NCBI GenBank assembly: GCA_037501455.1
Contig: CM074858.1
Coordinates: 94,524,501-94,588,500 of the forward strand
DNA from: Lantana camara
Lineage: Eukaryota > Streptophyta > Magnoliopsida > Lamiales > Verbenaceae
Direction: 5' to 3'
Length of the DNA: 64,000 nt
In this document: positions 43,170-55,170 of the stretch, piece by piece
Position numbering within the stretch: the stretch's first letter is position 1
Layout: each line of letters opens with the position of its first letter
Notes under the pieces: model-generated
The model's database searches: none
Seen by the model: only the letters and a program-made list of their open reading frames with translations
Told to the model about the DNA's origin: nothing
Made by a program: the position numbers and the translations under genes

Positions 43170-43670
43170 TCAGGTCCGAACCGGGGTCTCCCACAACTCG
43201 GGGTACCAGGACCTCATCTTCTCCTCGGTTTCCCAAGTAGACTCCTCGGACTTCCGATCTCTCCAAAGAACTCTGACCAAAGGAATCTGCCGGTTTCTTA
43301 ACTCTTCCATCTTCCGGTCCTGAATTGCAACCGGGTGCCTTTCTATTATCAAGTCTGGGTCTAGCTGCACTTCTTCAATTGGGAGAGTAGTGGCCTCATC
43401 GAGATAATACCTGTGAAGTTGGAAAACATGAAACACGTTGTGTATCCCGGTCAAACTTGGCAGTAGGTCTAACCTATACACCGTTTCTCTAATCCGTTCC
43501 AAGATCTCGAAAGGCCCGAGGTATCGTGGATTAAGTTTTCCACCTTTACCTATTCGAGCGAAGCCTTTTCTAGGAAATACCTTAAGAAAGACTCTATCTC
43601 CGACTTCAAACTCTAAGGTCCTTTTTCTTTTATCGGCGTAGCTCGTCTGATGAGCTTGAGCTGCCTTCAT
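43170..43670 (-). pseudogene. D integrase C-terminus and chromodomain
   Basis: An open stretch of 166 codons: RTLEFEVGDRVFLKVFPRKG, GPFEILERIRETVYRLDLLP, GIHNVFHVFQLHRYY and the chromodomain tail VLWRDRKSEESTWETEEKM with WYPELW. It ends 30 bases from the LTR. It is intact over its length but its upstream partner is in another frame. Confidence 0.85.
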
Positions 43671-44309
43671 TCATTACCGAATCTTATGAACCTTCTCAAT
43701 GGTTTCGGCAATCTTTGCATTAGGTTCTGCACTCTTGAGCTTGTCCTCTTCGGTCCATCTCCAATCTTCTATATCCCAAAACAAAGGAGACCTGCACTTT
43801 CTTCCATAAAGTGCCTCGTACGGAGCCATCTTGATCGAAACCTGATAACCATTGTTATAAGCAAACTCAAACAACGCTAGGTGCTCGTCCCACTAATTCT
43901 GGAAATCCAACACACAAGCCCTAAGCATATCCTCCAAATACTAAATTAACCTTTCAGATTTTCTGTCTATTTGAGGATGAAAGGTGGTGCTAAACTTGAG
44001 CTGTGTGCCCAAACACTTCTGAAGATTCTGCCAAAAGATCGAAGTGAACCTTGGATCTCGATCCAAAACAATACTAGTCGGAACCCCATGTAACTTGACA
44101 ATATCCCGAACATATAATTCGGCTAGCTTTGGCTCCTTATTGGACATTCGAACTTTGAGGAAATGGGCGGACTTAGTAAATCTGTCCACAATCACCCATA
44201 TTCCATCATACCGTCCTTTAATTCTAGGCAAGCCGGACACGGAGTCCATTGTCACTTGCTCCCACTTCCATTTAGGAATAGGAAGTCGTTGGAGAGTTCC
44301 TCCCAGCTT
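43671..44309 (-). pseudogene. D integrase DDE core
   Basis: 43941-44255 reads MDSVSGLPRIKGRYDGIWVI with the first Asp present in the motif, SIVLDRDPRFTS (second Asp) and FHPQIDRKSERLI (Glu). The Gly-Gln of HPQTDGQSER is Arg-Lys here. The next segment (43674-43874) holds [20 protein letters not shown] and [24 protein letters not shown] separates them, and another stop precedes the C-terminal piece. Confidence 0.85.
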
Positions 44310-45239
44310 CTAGTGTTCTACCTTCACTCTTTGGCACGTTAGACATCGCTTCACGAAGTTCGCGACATCACTTTTTATGCCACTCCACCAGAATTTCTCT
44401 CTTAAATCTCGGTACATATTGGTACCTCCCGGACGGATAGAATAACTTGAGCAATGTGCCTCCTCGAGTATAAGTCTCTTGAGATCTTCTGGAACACAAA
44501 CTCTTGCTTCAAACCTTAATAGACCTCCATCATCAATGCTGAACTTAGAATTCGGATCATTTCTTGAATTGACAACCAATTTCTGAATTTCTGCATCTGA
44601 ATTCTGAGCTTCCAACAACTGTTGCAACAAATCCGGCTTAATGGTATGATTAGACAACCAAGTCCCCGAAACCAAAACTTTTGAACCCGAACTAGAAGAA
44701 CCATCTCCCGACCTAGCCACACTTGTCTTTCTACTCAAAGCATCAACTACCACATTCACCTTACCAGGATGATATTGGATAGTGCAATCATAATCCTCTA
44801 ACAACTCCATCTAAAGCCTCTATCTTACATTCAAATCCTTTTGGGAAAAGAGATACTTAAGGCTCTAATGATCGGTAAACACTTCAAATGTTGTACCATA
44901 GAGATAGAGTCGCCACTTCATCAAAGCGAACACAACTGCAGCTAATTCGAGGTCATGGCTACGGTAATTCTTCTCATGCTCCTTCAACTTCTTTGAAGCA
45001 TAAGCTACCACTCTACCATTCTACATTAAAACACACCCGAGACTATCTTTGGAAGCATCCATGTAAACCGCATAACCTTCAGTACCTTTAGGTAAGGTAA
45101 GTACTGGTGCCGAAGTTAATCTCACCTTCAGAGTCTGAAAACAAGCTTCACACTTATCATCCCATGCAAACTTCACTTCTTTCTTAGTTAACCGGGTCAA
45201 TAGGGTAGCAATCTTAGAGAAATCCTTAACGAATCTGCG
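44310..45239 (-). pseudogene. D RNase H to integrase zinc finger
   Basis: 44310-44810 starts [20 protein letters not shown] and runs to the zinc finger ([35 protein letters not shown]). A TAG at 44811-44813 replaces the Trp before MELLEDYD. Upstream, RNase H carries a TAG at 45021-45023 after CVLM (reading on: [18 protein letters not shown]). Both stops are at codons also stopped in element A. Confidence 0.85.
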
Positions 45240-45937
45240 CTAATATCCGGCTAACCAAAGAAAACTTCTAATCTCCGAGGCATTCTTCGGTCTCTCCCAA
45301 TGAAGCACGGTTTCAATCTTGGATGGATCAACCTCTATTCTTTTGCCTGAAATGATATGTCCTAGGAAGATAACTCTGTCGATCCAAAACTCACACTTGC
45401 TGAACTTAGCATAAAGCTTATGTTCCCTTAGAGTTTCCAAGACAATCCGAAGATGCTGTGCATGCTCTTCAGCAGACCTCGAATACACCAGAATGTCGTC
45501 TATAAAAATTACCATGAACTTATCAAGGAACGGCCTGAACACTCGGTGCATCATGTCCATAACACAGTTGGGGTATTTATTAACCCAAACGATATCACAA
45601 CGAACTCAAAATGCCCGTATCGAGTATTGAACCCGGTCTTCGGTATATCCTCCTCCCTAATATGCAGTTGATAATAACCCTGCCTCAAATCTAACTTGGA
45701 GTATACCTTGGAACCTTGCAGAATATCAAATAACTCCTCGATATAAGGCAAAGGGTACTTGTCCTTCACGGTAATCCGGTTTAACTTGCGGTAATCTATA
45801 CACGTCTGTAACGTTCCATCCTTCTTTTTTACAAACAAAATGGGAGCACCCCACGGAGATGTACTCGGACGGATGTACCCGCAAGCTAAATGCTCATCAA
45901 GCTGCGTTTTCAACTCCTTTAACTCCGCAGGAGCCAT
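45240..45937 (-). pseudogene. D reverse transcriptase (two frames)
   Basis: 45551-45937 has the RT start ([54 protein letters not shown]). A shift within the FGLINTP region, where one or two bases are lost, moves to 45240-45560 with [40 protein letters not shown] and [20 protein letters not shown]. Catalytic FIDD is intact. H carries the same frame break, so it was inherited. Confidence 0.85.
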
Positions 45938-46676
45938 TCTCTAGGGAGTCTTCGAAAAAGGCTCTGCTCCGGGATAGAGGTCTATTATAAACTCGATGTC
46001 CCTATCGGGCGGTAGAGAATCTAATGTCTCAGGGAAAACATCGGCATATTCTTGCACGACCTCTATCTCCTCAAGTTTGGCCTGATCCTTAGGTTTATTC
46101 AATAGATAGGCCACAAAACTTATCGCACCATCCCGGACCAGTTTACTCGCCTCAACAAAGGAAATAAATGGGGCTCGACTTCACCCTCTCGCTCGTAAAC
46201 ACAACTGTCCCAAAAGAAACCTTCTTCTCCCGATAATCCATCTTAGCCCCATGCTCAAACAACCAATCCATACCAAGAATTGCCCCGTACCTCTGCATCG
46301 GCATCTCGATCAACTCAACCAAAAAACACGACCCTCAAAACTCACCGGACACCCCCCGGTACACTCTACAGGTAATCAATCTTCCCCCGAGGTAAGAACT
46401 CACAACATAGTCATGCGTACATAAGGATATAGACAAAGACATAGAAGAAGCAATTTCCTAGGAAATAAAAGAATGGGTAGCCCTGGGATCAAACAATGCA
46501 TGCAATGTAGTGCCATGGATGCTAATTGTACCTTCAACTACGGCATTCGGATCAATTTCCACAGTTTTTTCCTCCTCCCCTCCCAAAACATAGGCCCTAG
46601 CTTGGATAGCGGGCCTTTGATTGCCTCCCGTAGCATGTCCTGGTCTCTTTTTCGGGCAGGTACTCAACATGTGATC
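45938..46676 (-). pseudogene. D aspartic protease and linker (decayed)
   Basis: 46458-46670 reads PAIQARAYVLGG, EIDPNAVVEGTISIHGTTLH and ALFDPRATHSFIS, with Arg in place of the active-site Gly as in B. A TAG follows FIS. Downstream fragments with GMDWLFEHGAKMDY-like and LIRDGAISFVAYLLNKPKD-like wording are in broken frames. Confidence 0.75.
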
Positions 46677-47588
46677 CTATGGCCCACACCCATAACACCT
46701 CTTATGTAATTTGAAGCAATTCTCCACGAGATGATTGCCTTGACAATGGGTGTATTGGCCTTTAGGTGGAGCTGGAAGTGCCAAGGGTTGATTCGGTTGG
46801 TTCGGTCCCACGGGTCGGGGTTGCTTGTTTTGAGGCTTAGCTAGTGAGAAAGTTTGAAATTTCGGCCTCTTTCCAAATTTGTTAGAACTTCCTGAGCTGG
46901 ACTCTTGCTCGGTATGTGTGCTTTTTCTCCTCAATACCACCTTATCTTCCCCCCTTAGAGCTTTATCCGTGACATTTGCCCAAGTGCTTGTATTGGAAGC
47001 CTCTAATGCATCCTTCATATCCTCCCGAAGTCATTGGAGAAATATTGAAGCTTTGCTTTCATCATCATTGGCAATATTCAAGTGCTTGTATTGGAAGCCT
47101 CTAATGCATCCTTCATATCCTCCCTTGCTTAAGATCCATAAATTCCCTCAACCGCCGGTTCCTTGTAGCTTTGGGAACATATTTGTTCTTGAATTCCCGA
47201 ACAAATACCTTCCAAGTGATTTCCTCTCCGGAGGCCTCCATGGTAAGAGTGCATTGCAATTTCTGCATGGGTCCGCAAGGTATGAGATTCTATACCTATT
47301 CGTTTGCACGAGCCACTCCTTGGGTTGGACATCATTACCACCAACGAATACCGGTGGAGTTTGATTTTTAAACTCCCGGAGAGTAGCAGTAACAAGGTTT
47401 CGTCCATGATTTCCGGCAGGAGGTACATTGTTTCTCACTTGATTCCTCTATTCCAAAAATACTGCAAGCCTTTCCTTGAAATTACCCGGATCCATTTGCA
47501 GTGGTGGTGGTGGATTGTTATTTTCCTGTTGTTGTGGAGAATGGTCCCGGTGATAACGGTGTTCAGGGGACCTATCTTCTAGGAGGCA
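46677..47588 (-). pseudogene. D Gag, rearranged
   Basis: 47148-47438 has the capsid start (ATLREFKNQTPPVFVGGNDV). 46677-47018 has the C-terminal part with knuckle 1 reading YTHCQGNHLVENC, where the first Cys is Tyr, and a partial second knuckle CYGCGP. Between them, the part coding for SIRDYINEFERLSRYAPN in A is replaced by a second copy of a 46-base segment (46981-47026 repeated at 47079-47124). Gag is therefore dead. Confidence 0.8.
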
Positions 47589-47765
47589 TGATTCTGCAAG
47601 AATCAAGAAATTCTAGTCCATATGCGTGTGGGTCAGTACATGTTCATGTGCACAATTAACAAAAGATAAACAAATAGGCACATGAAGTCACATAACCATA
47701 TTGTCCTAAGTCGTACGACCTAAACAGACCTAACTCGACTCTAGAGCTCAGGTATTGCAACCGAG

Positions 47766-47786
47766 AGCCCTGATACCATTTTGGGA
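47766..47786 (-). other. D primer-binding site (tRNA-iMet type)
   Basis: Minus strand TCCCAAAA then TGGTATCAGGGCT follows the LTR end GGCGTCACA. One change from TGGTATCAGAGC. Confidence 0.85.
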
Positions 47787-49462
47787 TGTGACGCCCAGAG
47801 CGATGGGCCACCACATCCCCCGCACCTAAACCCAAACCCACATATGAAATGACCTTCCATACATGAGCCCAAGTCTAAGCGAATAGGGACCTACACTCAC
47901 ACATTAGGCTAAGCGGGGCTAAAACTCGAACAGAACGTGCAAAACAACATATAAATATGCGAAAGCAAAAAACAAGATCTAAAGAGCTCAATCATGTAAC
48001 GAACATTAACATAAATACATGGCCTCACGGCCCCAAAAGGATCGAGTATATACATCATATATTCATAATCTCCAAAATATACAAGTCATATAACAAATAC
48101 ATAACCGAAGTATCCAAAAGCAGGAAGAATGTATGCAACTCGACCTATACTCAAAAGTACAACACGACTCGAAGCACTTTCCCGCCTAGCTCTAGACAAC
48201 ATGCAACTGGAGGTAAGAAAACGGGAGGGTCAGTTAAAACTCGACTGAGTGAGGGGGCTAAAGCACACCCACAACCAAATACATATAAAGCATAGCAATT
48301 ATGAAAGGTGATGGTCATGAATCAAGCTAAGGTTTTTGCATACCAAAATGTTCTCAAAAGCATAACAAATACTAAGTAAAGAAATCCTAACTCGATTCAC
48401 AATCCATCGAACAATACATAAACATATGTCCGGCGAGAACGGACCTCTCCTTACTCCTTAACATAACATAAAACTGAAATCATAAATCAAATCCAACCCC
48501 AACAACATTGGTGTTTCGGGAATCAAACCCTCTCCACCTACTTACTTATGTACAAGGGGTAGCTAACCCACAATGTACTCGGAGCATCACGCCTCATCAA
48601 CCTCCAAGAATCGCGCGTAATACTACGAATGGGAATCATGCACAAGCTTAACCCGACGGCCCTTGCCATCGCGGGAGTCCTTACCCACAATTCCTTGGGC
48701 CCAAGATACCTTCCCAATACCAACTCCCATCTTTCAGGGCATACTCGCTCATACATAACATAAACGAATTTAAAACCTAAACTTACATATACCTATAATT
48801 ATACCAATTTCATAAACTTTAAACTTATTTGTAAGGTCATAAACATATCTTAAACACACATATTTAACTAGATATAAGATATATAGTCACATGCGGGGTG
48901 AGAAATCAACACATATTAGGCCATAGGTCACTTAAATAGAATAAAAGAATCTTAAACCTTACCTTGTAGAAAAAGGGTAGAAACCGGGGCCAAAACCGAG
49001 CAATGAACACCTAGACCTCGGGCTCGTGGACGTCTGGAAGAGGCTCTGAAAAAAAAAGAACACAAGACCCGAGACTTAAACCCAATTATGAACCAAATAG
49101 ACGCTCGACAATGCTTATGAATGAAATGAATGCATATGAAGTGCCTAAACGTACCACTTAAGACATATCGAACCATAACTCGTTCGAATAATATCAAATT
49201 AATCCAAAAACCTAATACAAGCAAGTTAACACATAATATAGCATGCTAATAATAATTAGAAATCATATACAAAGCAAGAGAATAACGAAAAAAGCAAACA
49301 AAGACGGAAAAACACAACAACCACACAAGGAGCTAAGACACGGCCATGTCTCCCCTGAAGTGCAAAATGAGACACAGCCATATCTCAGTACAGACCCAAA
49401 CCAGGGCTGGGATATGACCATGTCTCACCCTAGTTCAAAAAGGAGACATGGGCGTGTCTCAG
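47787..49462 (-). repeat. D/H shared LTR2, left part (before G)
   Basis: It starts at TGTGACGCCCAGAGCG (element 3' end) and aligns with 24350-24379 plus 40235 onward. It is interrupted by G at the CTCAG duplication (49458-49462). It serves as the 5' LTR of D and, as the only LTR between them, the 3' LTR of H. Four of its five palindrome boxes lie at 49335-49460. Confidence 0.85.
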
Positions 49463-51398
49463 TGTTGGAAAACACGAATCAGAAAGCAGCGGAATTTAAA
49501 AAATTTTCCCAACAAAAGGACCTTGAACTCGCAATCGTGTAACCAAATTCGTAAAGATAGAAAACTTACTTTTCTTTTATTCTTTCTTGAAGCGTTTCAA
49601 GCCACCCAAGAACGCTCTTCACGCGGCTTGATCCCCTCTCCTTGGTAAAGCTCGAATCTTCAAACTTCTAACTTGAAGTCTCTAGAGAAAGTCCACCAAC
49701 TTGATCACAATCTAACTAGTAAGGATGCTAGTTCTCTAGTTAGTGTTTAGGCTTAACCTAGGGTTTAATTTAATCTTGGAGAAAGGAAGGTGTTCAACAC
49801 ATGAACCAAGAATTGTCAATTAGCTCTAAAGGGGAGCTTGAGCTCCCCTATATATAGGAGGGAGTGCCGATCCAAATCCTTATTGGACAAGGATTTGGTT
49901 CCTCTCTTTCCTATTACTTGATCACCAAGTATTTTCCAACTTTGACTTTGAATTCTAATTCTAGTCAACTTTTAAGAGAGCTAAAAATATCCAAACTATT
50001 TTTGGATAATTTTATACTTTATTTATTATAAAATAAATAACTTATTTTTATCTAATTAATTAATTCATAATTAATTAACTAGATTATTTTCTCCAAAATT
50101 AGACTTTCTTTTTAATTCAAAATTAAACCAAAGTCTATTAAATAATTAACTAATTAATTATTTAATATATATATACACACGTGTGTGACACGTGTCACAG
50201 TGACACGTGTCACTCACGTGAGCCACACGTGTGATTTCACACGTGTGGAACCCTCTTGGCCCGATTAACTCGTTTAATCATTTTCGAGCCTCAACTCATG
50301 TAACCAAGTTGTTGTGTGTGACCCTCTAGGTTCTCAATTCAATTAGCAGTGACCCCAATTAATTAATTCAATAATTAATTAATCAGTCCACAGATTAAAC
50401 GACCATAGTCTAGCAACAGGTGTTTAACCCCTAGCTGAATTGGAATGTTCGGATTCGACAGAACCTTTAAGTCATTGAATCATGTGAGATACAATCCTCC
50501 TACTTACTATCTCTCAACCAAGATCTAGGGTAAGGGAATAATCAGAACCCTAATAATCCGGTCTTAAAGCTAAGTGCATTTCATATCCATTTGATCTCAA
50601 TCCAAGAAACCCTTTTCTTGATGTCTTGATCTACTGCCTTGGCCAAGGACTCCATATGGCATATGAATGACTTACACAATAAGAGATCACCTTGCATATG
50701 CAAGTGTAGGTCCTTTCTTGATTCTCATTCACTTTCATGAGTCACTTGTGCAGCCCCAGCATAAGCCTTGAATCAGTTGTCTAAGGCGACACCCTTTAAA
50801 GCTTATACCAAAGACTACAGAGTTAACTCATAAAGTAACATGGAACCTCAAGTCTAAGGATCAATTAATCACATCAATGACTCGTGAGATATTTCCTAAT
50901 CTGGAAGTTTCCATTTCCTGAAATAGAAACTTCCTTTCCCATATAGGAATGTTCTCACACAGGGCACCTCAGTGAACTTACTTATTAAAGTAAGCACCCT
51001 CATGTATCACGCACGTATCAACTATACACTTTGCACCTACATGAAACAAGGTGGTCCTTCTTAAGGGCGTGATCCCACAAGCAAGCCTTAGAGGAGTCAG
51101 GTTGACACTCCCACTGTCTGTAGGACTCATCGGCTTGGAGTATTTTTCTAATCATGACTTATGTGATATAGGGCTCGTTTCATGAACCATTTCACCTAAA
51201 TGGTAGAGTCCTAAAGTCATCAGGATTAGGGGAGTTCTCATACATGCGCACGTAATGGAAACACACAAAACACGTATTGGCATATAAAGAAGTGTTTGCC
51301 TATGATCAATCGTATATTATTCAAAGATTGTCTGTGATACAAGAAAAGTCCCAAAGCAGATTACGTCGAATCGGCTTTCTAGGGCACTATTCCTAACA
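49463..51398 (-). repeat. G 3' LTR (left)
   Basis: It spans TGTTGGAAAACACG to TTCCTAACA on the plus strand. A TATA box (TATATATA, 49849-49856) sits beside the palindrome GGGGAGCTTGAGCTCCCC (49831-49848). The CACGTG cluster lies about 330 bases upstream of the TATA box in element orientation. Together they look like a complete U3 promoter. Confidence 0.9.
50175..50247. promoter_or_regulatory. G LTR: six CACGTG (G-box) palindromes in 73 bases
   Basis: ACACACGTGTGT (50175-50186), TGACACGTGTCA (50186-50197 and 50201-50212), CTCACGTGAG (50213-50222), CACACGTGTG (50224-50233 and 50238-50247). CACGTG is the core bound by plant bZIP and bHLH factors, including ABA-responsive ones. The other LTR has the same cluster at 57517-57589. 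Binding is inferred from known factor preference. Confidence 0.7.
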
Positions 51399-51412
51399 AT
51401 CTCCCACTTGCC
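51399..51412 (-). other. G polypurine tract
   Basis: Minus strand GCAAGTGGGAGAT followed by TGTTAGGAATAG, the standard copia arrangement in which the LTR overlaps the GGGAGATTGTTAGG string. Confidence 0.8.
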
Positions 51413-52173
51413 CGTAAAAGCCATTTAGGTACTCTAAGTCCCATCTTCTCAAGATGTACTTAGAGGCCCTATTGACTTTGGGCGTTTCCAAAGTGGATCT
51501 GCTATATTCTCTGCTGATGTGACCCTCTTGTTTACACATCTCTTAGGAAACTCCTTTTCCTTATAAAGTGATTCGTAATCACGTGTTCAGTCTCTTGGTG
51601 AGGTCTTGGTTCTCTTACTTGAGCAACCATCCATTTTATCATACAATATGATAAAGGAGTTGTTTTCATGCTAGGAACTTCATCTAACAAGTTAGATGGA
51701 GTTTCTTACCCAAACACTTAATTTACCGTTATATAATACGACTAAGTTCTCAACTACGATAGTCAAGTTTTGCAATGTCCGTCCTTGGAACCCTTTTCCA
51801 ACACATTGCATTACCATTCTGGTAGAAGTTGTATCCTTTCAATGATTTCATAATCATCTATGTTTGATGAACGGTTACATCAAATATCCTTCTAACAATA
51901 AGATCTGTTGGGCTCTGTAAACTAATACATATCCTCATTTCTTCTCAAGTACTCTGAGGACATCCTTTACAGAGATCTAATGACCTTCTCTGAGGTCATA
52001 TTAGATTCGGCCTACTACGCTTAGTGTTGCGCCATATCTAATTTAGTACATAACTTTTCATACATTATGCACCCTTTCACTTAAAGGGATTTTGGACATT
52101 CTAACTTTCTCAAAGTTATCTTAGGACACATACTCTTCAAAAGAGATGTTCCATTGTCCATACTAAACTCCTT
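51413..52173 (-). other. G 3' internal region, decayed
   Basis: By position this should encode the RT end and RNase H. I can read no convincing motif; frames are short and interrupted throughout. Confidence 0.4.
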
Positions 52174-52804
52174 TTAGTACCGTGGTTATGTACTCATTTT
52201 GTGATAATCCTTTTATTCTCTTAGATCTATCTTCTATAGATCTGAATGTCGAGAATATAGGATAATCACTAAGATTTTTCATGTCAAATTGTTTCTTAAA
52301 CAAGAATTGGTAACTTTCACGTCGTCCTTGACATTCCTAATGAGAAGGATGTCGTTTTCTAAAGAACCAAAATTGACTCTTACATCACTAACTTTCCTAT
52401 GTACACTTTTGATACTTATTCGACTTCCATCTGTGTCAAACGATTTGACTATCCTATGGAATCGAATTGTCTAACTCCTAGAAGCCTTTATCAATCCACA
52501 GATTGACTTTAGGGATTTGCATACCTTATGCATACTCCCACTGAATACGAGATTTATAGAAATACCTTATTTCAGTCTCTTTCAATCTCATATTGAACAA
52601 GATAGTTCTCATATTCATTTATCATATCTCATAGTCAGAATATGAGGATGTGATAAACACATTCCAAATGGACTTTTGCATTTCAACCGTCAAGAAGGTT
52701 GTAATGCTTTCATTCACTCGAAGCTGCACGAGCTTGATCCTATCAGGTGGATCAACCAAGGTCAAAACTTGGTTCGAGTATATGGAATCCATATTGGATT
52801 TCAA
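52174..52804 (-). pseudogene. G copia reverse transcriptase remnants
   Basis: 52622-52804 carries MKSNMDSIYSNQVLTLVDPP, the start of the copia RT domain, but the following residues are scrambled and most of the fingers are missing. 52174-52365 carries NDILLIRN (remnant of YVDDILLIGN), then after a shift QFDMKNLSDYPIF and EDRSKRIKGLSQNEYITTVL, the standard connection. About 150 residues between them are absent. Order and wording identify Ty1/copia with good confidence. Confidence 0.75.
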
Positions 52805-54780
52805 GGCTTGCTTACACTACTCAGATTCCAAATCTGACAGTGTCTCCTCTTCAAGTAACTCCTTGGCTATCTAGGAACGCGTTCTAAACGCATCTTAAGA
52901 GAAGGGTTTCACACGTGTACATACTCTAAAATTTGGCTAAGTTTTATCAGATGGGCTCGTTTCTTCTATATGTGGCATGAATATTTTTCCTCAAATTTCT
53001 TTGAGGTCTGCTTGCTTGCCTTTCTTCTTTTATAGGAACGATTCCTTAAGACAGGTACATTCCTTTGAGACAAACAACCTTTGTACAAGGGAATCGCAAA
53101 ACTGATATCCAATATCATTGTATAAACTTGAACTCATTTCAAGCTTATCTCCCACTATCCTCTTCAAGTAAGAGGATTCCATTGAATTCTTGGATAAGAA
53201 TAATTAGGGAATTTAGTATGCCACTTTGCATAGTGCAACTGAAGGACTGATTTTGGAAGGTACTAAATTCAAAATCTCTAACTGCATATTCTAGGAGTTT
53301 ATTCCTAGAATGATTATAAGTCAGTAAAGCTTGCTATGGAATGGACCATATCCTATAAGGTTTCATTCCCTCATTCAGAAACACTAAGGTGTTCTCGAAT
53401 TAGTTTACTGAGAGATAATCCTATTATCTCTAAGATGAGTAAGGAATTAGTTGCTAAGATATTGGCTATCTCGATCATATCGATTTACCTATAACTTATG
53501 ACTACTTCGGTTCCTAACCTCCTTTCGAAATTCTAAGAATTTCATATAAGTTTCGAATTTGTACTTTAACAAGTACATTCATTCATAATGATTAAACTGA
53601 CGATTGTATCTAGTGCTTACATTAAGCATCTTACACTCATCAGCATGGATCGAAATCCACTATAATTTTGGAATGTTCCATGTTTCACCTAAACAATGTT
53701 CCGGGAACGTTTTCCCTTTGAGATAGGATTCACAGGAAGTCAACTCTATAGGTTCATTTTCATAGAATGATCCTAAGGTGTCTGACTTGCTAATCCTTTT
53801 ATATCTCAACGTTCCAAAGTAATTCGAAGCTTTGTCATCTCACTTACTTTTGTTATCTCGTTGTATGTTCAGAACATTAGTGCCTTGAGTCTTTGCACAA
53901 CGGATTATGCAGAATTGACTCAAGACTAGTGAATTCTATTCCTAGTAGAATTACTAAACGAGGTAACATTTCAGAGTACTCATACTCTTCGCAGTTCCCT
54001 TTCAAAGTCCTTATTTGCTACCATAGAAGCAAACGTCCTATTTGATCTCTAGTGTCTTTTGGGCGCACCCCTTACATGCCCCTCCATTGGGCTCTTAAGG
54101 GTTTCTTCTTCTTTAGGCGTTCAAGCCTTTAACTTAGGGAGTTTAGAAGAAGAATTAACCATCTCAACCTTTTATTCCTTCTTAAGGATGCTCTCAACCA
54201 TTATCAACTAAATGATTAACTATGCTACATTAGCATCATTCTAGTTGAGCATAAAGGGTTTGAATGATGGTGGAAGCAATGTAAGCAATCAGTGCATAGA
54301 GAACTCTTTTCTCGGTTGATGATCGAGACCATAAGATCTTCAAATAAGATCTTTAGACCTTGTTCGTGTGCACTTGTTTCCTCATTTGGAATATTGAATA
54401 ATTCCATAATGTTATACCTTGTAATATTTTTATGAGGTGGTTCAATTGCTCTTAAGTGGTTTGGAAAAAATCCATTCACCTCAGATTGCTTCTCTTTTGG
54501 CCCGGGTCGAATTTTCACAATTGAAAACTTCGCCCTTTAGAGAACACCTTTCTCTTATTCGGAATAAAACGAATTTTAGGGTCCGAAGCCAATCAGAGTT
54601 AGTTAGGACTTAGTCAACTCTTTTGGCTTAAGGATGGATACAAATGGGTTTGCATTTCATATTGTAGAGAATCACAGAACTACAACCTAAATGCTAAGTA
54701 GAGAAAATGTGGGCATGCTGAATTATAACGATATACAAAAGATAAGGTCTTTAATCTAATGTAGCTCCCACTGTTTTTCA
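52805..54780 (-). pseudogene. G decayed Gag/integrase region
   Basis: Mostly unreadable. Around 53690-53830 the minus strand gives, across frames, ELTSCESYLKGK, resembling the CESCLEGKMTKRPF end of the copia pre-integrase zinc finger. A 97-codon open piece at 54225-54518 has no match I recognise. The integrase core could not be found. Confidence 0.4.
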
Positions 54781-54857
54781 AAGATCTATAATTCCCAAAG
54801 ATCTAAGAGGAACGCGTTTCCCAACGGGTACTAAGATCCTAAGTATTTTACCTCGAA

Positions 54858-55170
54858 CCCACGACTCGCGGACATTCTAAGTAAAATCCTAGGTAGGTAC
54901 AACTTACCAATTCTAACACCTTTAGAACTCTTAGTAATTGTTTTTGCATCACCTATCTTTCAATATGGACCCACGACTCGTGCGACATCCATATTTACTT
55001 AGGCGTTAAGCTAGACCCATCAATCATAAGATCATGATCAAAACTTAGTTCGAACGACCCACGACTCGCGGACATCGCCAAAATTAACCACGAAATATTG
55101 ATCATTTAAAATGATCAATTAGGTAACTAAGAACTAATAAGCTCCACTAGCTATCCCACGACTCGCGGAC
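54858..55170 (-). repeat. G leader: four copies of a 16-base motif inside variable inverted repeats
   Basis: CCCACGACTCGCGGAC (plus-strand view) occurs at 54858-54873, 55058-55073 and 55155-55170, with a variant at 54970-54986. Spacing is 88-112 bases. Flanking arms pair with each other but differ between copies: AATATGGA/TCCATATT at copy 2, CTAGCTAT/ATAACTAG at copy 4 (one mismatch), ATTTTAC/GTAAAAT at copy 1; copy 3 is weak. It reads as a constant loop on changing stems. Confidence 0.55.

Noticed and set aside
54225..54518. 97-codon frame in G as intact Gag
   Set aside because: No copia Gag signature such as the CCHC knuckle or the N-terminal LxGxNYxxW-type motif could be read; kept only as part of the decayed region.
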